Shown: in pieces, positions 20,301 through 27,937 of the stretch
How the letters are laid out: each line of letters begins with the position of its first letter
How positions within the stretch are numbered: the first letter of the stretch is position 1
Origin: Rhizosphaericola sp047606825
GTDB lineage: Bacteria > Bacteroidota > Bacteroidia > Chitinophagales > Chitinophagaceae
Reading direction: 5' to 3'
DNA: 64,000 nt
Assembly (NCBI GenBank): GCA_047606825.1
Contig: JASGDY010000127.1
Coordinates: forward strand, 1-64,000
Position numbers and translations under genes: made by a program
Notes under the pieces: model-generated
Seen by the model: the letters and a program-made list of their open reading frames with translations, nothing else
Database searches by the model: none
What the model was told of the DNA's origin: nothing

Positions 20301-20621
20301 TACCAAAGTAGTAGTTTCATTCGCCCTTACCGAATACCCGGTTAAAATCTGCGGGGCATATCCCACATGGCTGACGGTGAAATCGTAAACACCGGGCGGG
20401 CAACCTGCTATTGTAAACTTACCGGTACTGTCCGTAAGAGTATGTGCCATTACTTTATTATGCAACCGGGCGGTAACAACCGCACCTATCAAAGGATAAT
20501 TAAGCATACTGCTTACGCTACCCTCTACCTTTCCAGCTAAATTTTGTGCTTGTGTTTTTGGAAATGAGAAGAAAAGCATGCATGACAAACAAATAGGAAG
20601 TAATCTTTTAAGAATAATCAT
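17391..20621 (-). CDS. SusC/RagA-family TonB-linked outer membrane transporter
   Basis: The 1076-aa protein has a signal peptide (about 1-25), a carboxypeptidase regulatory-like domain (about 27-112) and the SusC signature NEVVVIGYGTVRKKDLTGSV near 118. A plug domain (PLYVIDGIMQDS, ILKDASSTAIYGSRGANGV) and a long beta-barrel follow, ending in an aromatic-rich strand and Phe. It imports oligosaccharides across the outer membrane using TonB energy, with the adjacent SusD as lid. It is the first gene of the leftward operon. No N-terminal secretin or anti-sigma-interacting extension is present, so sigma/anti-sigma control is unlikely. Confidence 0.97.
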   Translation of the reverse strand: MIILKRLLPICLSCMLFFSFPKTQAQNLAGKVEGSVSSMLNYPLIGAVVTARLHNKVMAHTLTDSTGKFTIAGCPPGVYDFTVSHVGYAPQILTGYSVRANETTTLVVQLAEITNNLNEVVVIGYGTVRKKDLTGSVSSIKEDAFSNRAILSFADAIKGKAAGVQITQNDGAPGSESTIRIRGASSVSASSAPLYVIDGIMQDSTVIIDPGDVESVNILKDASSTAIYGSRGANGVVIITTKSGKSGKTIVEFYNNTGFQKPAHLYKLMNSTQYEYTKYLTNFVYSPASSTDADEPASTSSGYTYYRDSPLGTDGGFWGVPTAYSNWQSYDSPDSTNTDWQKAVFQKGIIQDYHVSASGGNANTKYSLQFGYFNQNGIIVFSGYKRYNGRLNLSQKLSSSVNLIANLSTTQTETNGYISSSQDVGITSNPVISSVLYQPPVNPLTYTDLEDNSDVDGYVTTNPYSLAKYVTNQKKVNQQMSRIGINWTINKNFSFQTTGSYTNAHSKFSAYYPKTVTAGYKYNGRAIIINTEGSDIMNENILSYKGKIGSFHSFNAMAGATFERNINNSLTSENRDFEIESLGVGGIENGTEPQNPIYYVAKWTMASFLGRFEYSYMSKYLATATFRADGSSRFSTADKWGYFPSVALAWVASSEPFIKNIKAISNLKFRASIGQSGNTAIPPYLTLSTISTAFAPIDGTSTTYGVVVDRAENLSLKWETTTQYDGGLDLKLFKDRVSFTVDWYLKRTKNLLIQKPTPAYSGYTTTWTNFGSIQNEGLEFDLSGIIINGSELNWSLNANFGLNKAKAIDVGGELDLDPGIISSIGTTVVLRNGEPLGEWYGYKINGVFHSEAELTASGLTSINGTSITSVAPGTVKFVDANKDGIIDASDRTVIGKGQPDFTGGLTSNLDYKGFNLSIGIQYSYGNKIYNANRVPAEASINTDNLQAKNANAWSPDLYDMTTGELVQKGNTGSNIRMPGRLTSALLTSDFIEDGSYIRISDITLSYSIKKSIIEHIGLQNILLFISGKNLFLWTKYSGYDPEVNTQQGGFGSLMPSLDYAAYPRSKIFSIGLKASF

Positions 20622-20771
20622 ATGGCTTCAAAAATTTGGGATAATGAACAAAAACTGGGTCTGTTTACTTTTTCATATTAACGATTGATGTTATTTTATG
20701 CAGAAACATACATCCTGCCATAAACAGGTGCAAATATTAACAACCGTTTGTTAATTGGACGATTAATTAAA

Positions 20772-20800
20772 GGGTTAATTTTTAATAAAATTATTAACCC
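20772..20800. promoter_or_regulatory. Inverted repeat, possible operator of the SusC operon
   Basis: GGGTTAAT and ATTAACCC form perfect 8-bp arms around a 13-nt AT-rich spacer, about 150 bp upstream of the susC start. The symmetry and position suit a binding site for the regulator encoded upstream. A weak terminator is an alternative. Confidence 0.35.
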
Positions 20801-20832
20801 GTTGAATTAATCCGGCTAAAAATGGAGTAATA

Positions 20833-20860
20833 GACAGCAATATTCGCAATTATTGCTGTC
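20833..20860 (-). terminator. Perfect 10-bp hairpin downstream of the Kelch/SARP regulator
   Basis: GACAGCAATA and TATTGCTGTC pair perfectly around an 8-nt loop. On the minus strand it is followed by a short T-containing stretch (CCATTTTTAG). It lies 130 bp after the regulator's stop, so it probably ends that transcript. The T-tract is weak. Confidence 0.5.
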
Positions 20861-20990
20861 CAGGAAATAGATATAAGTTATTTAATTTCAACTATTTATC
20901 ATCAAAAAATGTATATTCCCTGCAATTTGATGATTAATAATTGACCATGACGACCTTATTTTTGTTGGTCGAACAGCAAACTCCCAATAA

Positions 20991-23549
20991 TTACGACAGC
21001 AGGATATCTTCTAAAGGAGTCATATAGGATTCGCCAATAGACTTTTCGTAATCCACAGCAAACTGATCATACAAATTTTTGCAATATTCAATTCCCTTTG
21101 TTTTCCGGCAGCTGTTGAGAAGATGTTTGAAAGCCGCTTCATTAAACGGGTCAATATCCAAAATGGCTTTGCTCAGATAGATTACGAGTGCATATTTTTT
21201 TTCCTTGTATAACGAGTCAATGCACATGGCAAGCGTTTCGACAATCTGTGTTTCATACCTGTTTTTGAACCCGTCCAACCAATCTTCCTGCATATCTTTT
21301 AAGAGTGTTCCTCTGCATATAAGATAAAAATAATCAGGGACTGATTGGGTGCTTATCTCAAGAGTTTTTCCCTCAACACTTTTCAGAACAGTATCATAAT
21401 CACAGAAAAAGGGTTCTGATGTTTTAAAAAAGTAATTGTTTTCAGAAAACATTAGTTCAATTCCATTAATACTACCCAGTATTTTTCTCAAATGATTGAG
21501 TGTAACGCCCTTTATATTTTTGGTTTTCGATATTTCTGTATCAGGCCATAGAATATTGGATATTTTTTTTGAACTAATGCCCAAGCTCTCAAAGCTGTTA
21601 AGTAATACAAGAATAAAGAGTTGTTTTATTTTAGGACTGAACAGATGTGTTATATTTATTCCCTTTTTGTCAAAAACGAGAAACTCGCCAAGTAGATATA
21701 TGGCATTTGTCCGGATCTTCAGGTTATCGTTATTAACGGGTATCTCTGGTTCTATCGAGACAGACTCGTTATTTGGTTCTGATAATATCGCCGTTTTCGC
21801 TGTTCGTTTTTTCTTATTTCTATATATCCAAAAAGCAAGCATAAAGAGAAAAATGACCCCTGCAATAATCACAGCAATGTTCTTTTTGTTCCATGCGTTA
21901 TTAAAAGATTTGTTCGCATTATCAGTCGAATTGGTTATTTCTATCGGGGGATATAAAATCGAGTATACCCTGATTTTGGATTTCTTTGCGTCAAAGAATT
22001 CCTGAATGACACATATTAGTTCGTTGGTACATTTATTCAGAAATAAGTTGACATCTGTTTCAATACGTTCTGCCGTCAGCGGAATTGGCGATCCTAATAT
22101 TTTGTAAGAGCCATCTGTAACGGAAATTTTGTAAAGTCTGAGAAAGGTTTTGGGAATGCCATGTGGATAGCATAATGCATATATATATTTTCCATCGGTG
22201 GATAAGACAAGATTATTGGTGGGTACAACATTGTCGTTGATTTGAACACTCCAACATTTCTTAATAGTGCGTTTTTTGAGGTTGATGCGGTATAAATCAT
22301 GGTAAGGATGCCCACCTACAACCTGATTACCCGATTCGTTGCCGTAGCCACCAAATAAAAAGATTTCTTCGGAATCATTAGATGCTGCGGACGCCGAAAG
22401 GAAACGCGGCGTTATGCTATCACCCGCAAATGAGAGCAATTGCCAATTATCCGATTTTTGATTATATACATAAATTTTATTGTAATATTTATATCCGCCA
22501 TATCCGCCAAAAATATATATGCTGTCAAAATTTTTACCATAGAATATGTTATGATGATGCATGCGTTCTGTCAGTTGTGCTCTTCCAACGTTTTGCCATT
22601 TCAGATTGCTCATATCTAATGATGCCACACTGACTTCATTTTTCGTATTTGGTTGGGTTTCATATACATATAATTTGTTCTCTTTGGAATTAAAAATACT
22701 TTTCCCCAAAATCATATCCATTGGCATCTTGTTTTGGTACATATAGGTCTGAATATGACCGTTGATGCAATTCAAAAACAATATGGAATCTTTTCCGTAA
22801 ATCAGTAGACGTTGGTTTGTCTGGTCAAAATTCAAACCGCTCAATAAATTGTATTCTTTAGCGTAAATAGGCTTCCAATAATAAAAACTGTCAATCAACC
22901 ATATCGGATTTTCGACAGAGCCTATTATCGCGCCCGATGACGTATGCACCACATTACCACTCCACTCGTTTAAAGGAAAAGAATAGGTTTGACGATTATC
23001 GCCAACCGTCAAGTCAGAAATTGACATGTGAGGTACGTCTGAATAAAATTGGTTTTTCCCAAAAACTAATTTAGGTTTTATATTGTCGGCAAGCCCTAAA
23101 TTGTTTAACTGAAACTTTTGCCCGTCAATGCTTATGACCACAAGGTCCTGTTTTAAATTAAAATCAAACTTGACATTCAGCCAACTTCTATTTTTTAATT
23201 TGGTAGAATCCAACAGATATCGGAGTTTATTGCTTTTGCCGTCAATATTAAAATTAAGAGATGGTTGATTATAGCTATACACATAATTGAAGCTATATGA
23301 ATTAGCGTTCGTCGTAAGAGTAAAAACATATCCTAAGTTGTGAGTATCCCATAATGAAACTTTAAAATTGATATATAAATGTTCTTTGAAAATCGGCAAC
23401 TCGTTTTGGAATACTGTATAAGAAGTCCGTTCTTCTATGACGTGATCATTTGCATTAAACGTTAATCCGCCTTGAGAATATATATCAGAAGTTAGTAATG
23501 AGAACAATAAAATAAATAAAGTCTTGTGCATTTTATTCGTAATCTTCAT
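20991..23549 (-). CDS. Membrane-anchored Kelch-sensor transcriptional regulator with SARP/BTAD output
   Basis: The 852-aa protein appears to span the inner membrane once. It has a signal sequence (about 1-25), a beta-sandwich region resembling a LamG domain (about 30-210), and Kelch-like propeller repeats (about 240-530) with IYIFGGYGGYKYYNKIYVYN and EEIFLFGGYGNE. A transmembrane helix follows at about 557-576 and then a basic stop-transfer segment RNKKKR. The cytoplasmic part has a winged-helix region (about 615-710) and a bacterial transcriptional activator domain (about 715-850, with EDWLDGFKNRYE and ILDIDPFNEAAFKHLL). It has no kinase or receiver domain. It lies directly upstream of susC in the same orientation, so it is the likely local activator, sensing a glycan in the periplasm. 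That role is inferred. Confidence 0.8.
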   Translation of the reverse strand: MKITNKMHKTLFILLFSLLTSDIYSQGGLTFNANDHVIEERTSYTVFQNELPIFKEHLYINFKVSLWDTHNLGYVFTLTTNANSYSFNYVYSYNQPSLNFNIDGKSNKLRYLLDSTKLKNRSWLNVKFDFNLKQDLVVISIDGQKFQLNNLGLADNIKPKLVFGKNQFYSDVPHMSISDLTVGDNRQTYSFPLNEWSGNVVHTSSGAIIGSVENPIWLIDSFYYWKPIYAKEYNLLSGLNFDQTNQRLLIYGKDSILFLNCINGHIQTYMYQNKMPMDMILGKSIFNSKENKLYVYETQPNTKNEVSVASLDMSNLKWQNVGRAQLTERMHHHNIFYGKNFDSIYIFGGYGGYKYYNKIYVYNQKSDNWQLLSFAGDSITPRFLSASAASNDSEEIFLFGGYGNESGNQVVGGHPYHDLYRINLKKRTIKKCWSVQINDNVVPTNNLVLSTDGKYIYALCYPHGIPKTFLRLYKISVTDGSYKILGSPIPLTAERIETDVNLFLNKCTNELICVIQEFFDAKKSKIRVYSILYPPIEITNSTDNANKSFNNAWNKKNIAVIIAGVIFLFMLAFWIYRNKKKRTAKTAILSEPNNESVSIEPEIPVNNDNLKIRTNAIYLLGEFLVFDKKGINITHLFSPKIKQLFILVLLNSFESLGISSKKISNILWPDTEISKTKNIKGVTLNHLRKILGSINGIELMFSENNYFFKTSEPFFCDYDTVLKSVEGKTLEISTQSVPDYFYLICRGTLLKDMQEDWLDGFKNRYETQIVETLAMCIDSLYKEKKYALVIYLSKAILDIDPFNEAAFKHLLNSCRKTKGIEYCKNLYDQFAVDYEKSIGESYMTPLEDILLS

Positions 23550-23717
23550 ATAGAAACTGTTTAGTATTTTAATTTTCTACAAAACAAGACGACCAATGCT
23601 ATCCATTGCGAAGCCATCCAATTTTGCGTTTTTGTTTCAAACTGTATAAGCAACATTTTAAACAAGGAATTATGGCAATCGGTCTGTCTTACGGCAATAA
23701 GTCTCAAATCGAATATG

Positions 23718-23725
23718 CAAAGCTA
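23718..23725 (-). promoter_or_regulatory. Candidate -7 box for the regulator gene
   Basis: On the minus strand the site reads TAGCTTTG, an exact match to the Bacteroidota -7 consensus TAnnTTTG, about 170 bp before the regulator's start. A TTTG lies upstream but 26 bp away, longer than the usual 19-21 bp, so support is weak. Confidence 0.25.
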
Positions 23726-23760
23726 ATTCTAATCGATAAAATTAGTGATAACAAAATGGA

Positions 23761-24755
23761 TTAGACAAAATTGAGTATTAATCTGCATTCTATCGCATTC
23801 CAAATGTCGAAAAAGCACATTTTTACAACAATAACAATGTCCATTCGGTACTTCCCATTGACGTAGAGCGATACTTCCGGAAGATTGGAGTATGCTTTGA
23901 CACTAATCAATCGTTTTTTCTGAAAGTGAATCTTTTTTCTGTGAGATATAGCACGGGATCTTTGTTCCAATTGGCTTTGTAAAAATAGAAAGCATCTTTT
24001 TTGATTTTTCGGTCATACGTGACCAAACCTTTGTCATTAATGCCGTCTGCCGCACCTTCAGTCCTTATGGAAGATCCGAAATCCGCAAGTAGTACCCAAA
24101 TGAATCTTATCCAAATAAACGGTCTTTCTTTTAAATATTTCCAATTTTCCTCGCGGAATAAGGATTGCCACTCTTCATAATGTGTGCGGCCGGTGGATTC
24201 AGGAGCGACTAAAGAATCCGTATGCCCCCCGCGCCGTATTCGCTGACCGCAAATGCTTTGTCAGGCATCATTTGGTGGTTTTTGTCTGCCCAAGTGGCCA
24301 TATCTGTAAACGTGTTCCCTTACCAGCCATAATATTTTGTTCCATGCGATGAGATCGGACACCGCGTTGAATTTGGAACCTGGCAAAAAACTGGCACAAG
24401 CACTATATCTGGCACTGTCCAGACGACGAATATCTTCGTTTAATTCTTGCAAAAAAGGAATCGGATCGTTATAATCCAGTTTCAATTCGTTGACAATGCC
24501 CCAACATATTACAGACGGATTGGCTCCGGATTCTTTGATCAGTCCAACATCTTCTCTAAGCATCTGGTCCGTCATTGCCGAGCCGACAGAAGCTCTATCT
24601 TCATGAAAACTAAATCCGTAGAGATTGATATACTTATTGTTTAAAAATGATCCATGGGATGATACGTTCGTGGCACATATTGCCAAAATGTATACAATAA
24701 ACCCTGTCAATGAGTTTTTGGATGTCATCGCAACCGTTTTTTTGTGAATCTGCAA
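23761..24755 (-). pseudogene. Decayed GH2 family beta-galactosidase
   Basis: Fragments of one GH2 enzyme appear in order but in several frames. A signal-like start (near 24728) is fused directly to NNKYINLYGFSFHEDRA, which in intact enzymes lies after about 300 residues of sandwich domains. ALIKESGAN-like sequence then joins PSVICWGIVNEL (acid/base Glu), with the intervening barrel strands deleted. Further on, in shifted frames, are KAFAVSEYGAGG (nucleophile Glu), PESTGRTHYEEWQSLF, INDKGLVTYDRK and KKDAFYFYKANWN, and finally YSNLPEVSLYVNGK near 23900. There are at least three frame changes, one in-frame stop and two internal deletions, so no active enzyme can be made. Confidence 0.85.
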
Positions 24756-24919
24756 GGTAAGAAATGATAGATATCCTCGTCAAAAAATATGAACTTATTC
24801 GTGAAAATGTTATCACAAAAAATCCGTGAAAACTCTTTTTACTATGTGATACTCACCAGATCAGAGGTATAAGTACAATCCAAAATTGTGCATTTCCCCA
24901 AGTTATCGGAATCGAAAAT

Positions 24920-25229
24920 ATGCTTTTATCGGTGCTTAAACAAATGAGAAAGCTGAATTTTTCGCGGTCTGAACGGTTGGCGTATTTAGTATATACATAT
25001 TTAATGATAAGACCTAATTCTGCGATAGATGTTAAATTATTATCTATTTTGCTTAATTGGGGAAGCCTATCTGTAAAACCCTTTTACGTAAAAGAAATAA
25101 GCAGAAAATAGAAATCTGAATATTTGGAAGCGTTATAAAGACTTATACGACAGAGACTGTAAACATTTTGATGATGTGTTATCCATTCTCGCAGATGAAT
25201 TTTTTCTCGCTAAGAAAGAATACCGTTAA
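24920..25229 (+). pseudogene. Short unrecognised gene remnant with a frameshift
   Basis: A plus-strand frame of 63 codons (24920-25111, with SERLAYLVYTYLMIRPNSAI) ends in an A-rich stretch. The next frame continues at once with NIWKRYKDLYDRDCKHFDDV and LADEFFLAKKEYR, ending at 25229. Joined by a one-base shift, they would make a helical protein of about 100 residues. I do not recognise the family. It marks the right end of the decayed, AT-rich region. Confidence 0.35.
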
Positions 25230-25311
25230 CAGAATTGTTTTTAAATGGTGGAGTTCACCTTCTCCTATTTAGCACTTATAAATAATCATTTTTTAATCCC
25301 TCTATACCTAA

Positions 25312-27732
25312 TCAGTCAAACAACGGCAGACCTTTTTTCGCCGTATCTTTTTTCGGCGCGTCTTTTTTCGGAAGGATAGCCTTCGGGGCATTTTGGTTGT
25401 TTTCTTTTGGAACGGGGTTGCCGACTGGTGTTTTGTTTTCCTGTAAGCCTTCGGTATTGCTTTCCGGAGTGATGTCGTTGTTCTGTGGTGTCACGACACC
25501 CGTGGAGTCGGCACCTTCTTCGTCGGAAGTCTGGTCGTCGTTGATCCAGTTGAAGATGACGTCGTTGTCGCCCATGCCGTCAGGCTTGACAAAAGTTGCC
25601 CGCGTATCGATACCAAGACGCCTGTCATTCTGGACACGGCTGTAGAATTTCCCCCAGATAGGCAGTGCCAAGGACGACCCACCACCGTCAGACGTATTGT
25701 CAAAACGGATAAACCTGTCGTCACAGCCGACCCACGCACCGCACAACAATTGCGGCGTATAACCGATAAACCAAGCATCGCTGTTGTCGTTGGTCGTACC
25801 CGTCTTACCGGCAATCTCTCCGTCCACGTCGTAGGACCAGATACGGCGGCCCGTACCATATTGGACAACACCCTGCATCATACGCTGCATGGAATAGGCC
25901 GTAATGTCGCTGATTACCTGACGGCGTTTGGGCGTATTGTTCAACAATGTATTACCGTTTTTGTCCACGATACGCGTGATGTACAATGGCTGCACATTGA
26001 AACCATGTCCCGGAAAAATGCTGTATGCGGTCAACATTTCATACAAAGAAACCTCACAGCTCCCCAATGAAATGGAGGGGACCGCAGGTACATTGCTCGT
26101 AATACCACACAAATGCAAAAAATCCACAAATTTCTGCGACCCCGTATTGCCGTCGCCCATCTGCCGCATGATGTAGGCCGTCGCACAGTTTTTGGAACGT
26201 GCCAAAGCTTCGGACATCGGCATGGTCTCTCCCGAACAAGTCCTCGTGGTATTCGGGACAAAACCATATCCCGGAAATTCCTGTTGCATGTCCTCCACTG
26301 GCGAATTGGGCGTAAATCCACCATTTTCGATAGCCATGCCATATAGCAAGGGTTTCATGGTAGAGCCTACCTGACGTTTGGTATTGATGTTGACATGGTC
26401 GTATTTGAATGTCTTGAAGTCGATACCGCCGACCCAGGCTTTGACTTCCCCGCTAATAGGATCCATCGCCATGAAACCGGCCTGTAGCATCTGTCGGCAG
26501 TACTTGATGGAATCCAGAGGCGTCATCACGGTGTCAACGCTGCGCTTTTTGTTCCACGCAAAAATCGTCATCTGCGTTTTGGTATTGAAGGATTGTTTGA
26601 TTTCTTCTTCGCTGGCGCCCATGTCCGCCATGTGGTGCCACCTGTCGGAGTTTTTCATGGCAGCTTGTAGGACGTTTTGGAAACCATTCCAGACCGTGCC
26701 CTTTCTTATATTGTCCTGTCTGTTCAGCTCTTTCTGCATATAGCTTAACTGCTGGCCGACGGCATCCTCGGCGTACAACTGCATACGCGGGTTGATGGTC
26801 GTGTATATTTTCAGTCCGTCCTTGTAAAGGTTGTAGTTGGAGCCGTCGGGCTTTTTGTGGTCTTTGCACCAGCGTTTCAGGTCCTCGCCCAATACCATCC
26901 GGAAATAAGGTGCCAAACCAGTCGTCTCGTCCTGTTTGGAATAGTTCAGCACGATATTGGTCGCCTTAATCTGTTCTGCTTCGGCAGTACTGACGAAATT
27001 GTTCCTGACCATCTGGTTGATAACCGTGTTGCGGCGGTTGAGCGAGCGTTGGGGATAGATGCGTGGATTATAGGCATTGGAGGCCTTCAGCATCCCAATC
27101 AGCACGGCCGCTTCCGAAATAGAAAGCCTATCCGGCTCTTTCTGGAAAAAAGTACGCGCCGCGTTGCGGATACCATAGACGTTGTCGCCAAACTCGACAG
27201 TGTTGAGGTACAGCGTGATGATTTCCTCCTTGGTAAAATTCCTTTCCAGACGCACGGCGATGATGGATTCCTTGACTTTCTGGATAAGGCGGAGGAACAC
27301 GTTTTTCGTTCCCCAGTTTTCGGTAAAAAGGTTCTTGGCAGTCTGCATGGTGATGGTACTGGCACCGCCCTCGCCGCCGAAAGAAGAAACGGCACGCAAA
27401 AGCGACCGCGCGTCCACACCGCTATGTTGGTAAAAACGCTCGTCCTCCGTGGCGACCAACGCCTGTATGACATAAGGGCTGATGTCCTTGTAGTTGACGT
27501 TGACACGGTCTTGCAGATAGTATTTGCCCATGATGGAGCCGTCGTCGGCAAAAACCTGGCTCGCTTGGGACGCGGACGGGTTTTCCAGTTCCTCGATGGA
27601 CGGCATACTTCCCAACACACCCATGCCTGCCAACAGAATAATCAAAGTAACGGATCCTATTCCCAAAAAGAAAACAGTCCAAAGTATCTTTACCGATTTT
27701 TTTATAGTAGGCTTCTTAGCGTTTTGCTTCAT
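25312..27732 (-). CDS. mrcA: Penicillin-binding protein 1A, bifunctional peptidoglycan synthase
   Basis: The 806-aa class A penicillin-binding protein has a short cytoplasmic basic tail and one membrane helix (about 16-38). The GT51 glycosyltransferase domain contains ATEDERFYQHSGVD (catalytic Glu near 96). The transpeptidase domain contains STMK at 457-460, SKN at 513-515 and KTGTT near 645. The C-terminal tail is rich in Pro, Lys and Asn. It polymerises and crosslinks peptidoglycan on the periplasmic side of the inner membrane. The high-GC codon use contrasts with the AT-rich genes to its left. Confidence 0.96.
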   Translation of the reverse strand: MKQNAKKPTIKKSVKILWTVFFLGIGSVTLIILLAGMGVLGSMPSIEELENPSASQASQVFADDGSIMGKYYLQDRVNVNYKDISPYVIQALVATEDERFYQHSGVDARSLLRAVSSFGGEGGASTITMQTAKNLFTENWGTKNVFLRLIQKVKESIIAVRLERNFTKEEIITLYLNTVEFGDNVYGIRNAARTFFQKEPDRLSISEAAVLIGMLKASNAYNPRIYPQRSLNRRNTVINQMVRNNFVSTAEAEQIKATNIVLNYSKQDETTGLAPYFRMVLGEDLKRWCKDHKKPDGSNYNLYKDGLKIYTTINPRMQLYAEDAVGQQLSYMQKELNRQDNIRKGTVWNGFQNVLQAAMKNSDRWHHMADMGASEEEIKQSFNTKTQMTIFAWNKKRSVDTVMTPLDSIKYCRQMLQAGFMAMDPISGEVKAWVGGIDFKTFKYDHVNINTKRQVGSTMKPLLYGMAIENGGFTPNSPVEDMQQEFPGYGFVPNTTRTCSGETMPMSEALARSKNCATAYIMRQMGDGNTGSQKFVDFLHLCGITSNVPAVPSISLGSCEVSLYEMLTAYSIFPGHGFNVQPLYITRIVDKNGNTLLNNTPKRRQVISDITAYSMQRMMQGVVQYGTGRRIWSYDVDGEIAGKTGTTNDNSDAWFIGYTPQLLCGAWVGCDDRFIRFDNTSDGGGSSLALPIWGKFYSRVQNDRRLGIDTRATFVKPDGMGDNDVIFNWINDDQTSDEEGADSTGVVTPQNNDITPESNTEGLQENKTPVGNPVPKENNQNAPKAILPKKDAPKKDTAKKGLPLFD

Positions 27733-27937
27733 ACTTTTCGTATTCGTTCTAAGGTTGTAAAGCTATAAAAACTTACGATACGGCGGTAAAATTAATGGAG
27801 GAATAGACCAAAAGTTAAAGGGCAAAAACAAAAAACACAAGTAGATTTTTTAGAACTGCCGAGAAAAAATACCTAAAAGATAAAACCAAAAGCCCAACCC
27901 AATATCATCCCGCTACGGTTGTAACCCGCCAACGCCC

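Larger units (their letters stand above)
20622..20990. promoter_or_regulatory. Intergenic region upstream of susC with two inverted repeats
   Basis: These 369 bp separate the susC start from the end of the regulator gene and should hold the operon promoter and operator. They contain two hairpins (20772-20800 and 20833-20860). On the minus strand AATATTTG at about 20733-20740 is a one-mismatch version of the Bacteroidota -7 box TAnnTTTG, without a convincing -33 box. No open frame of note is present. Confidence 0.4.

Noticed and set aside
25491..27768. Long plus-strand and shifted open frames inside the PBP1A gene
   Set aside because: They arise from the high GC content of a clearly coding minus-strand gene and show no protein family features.
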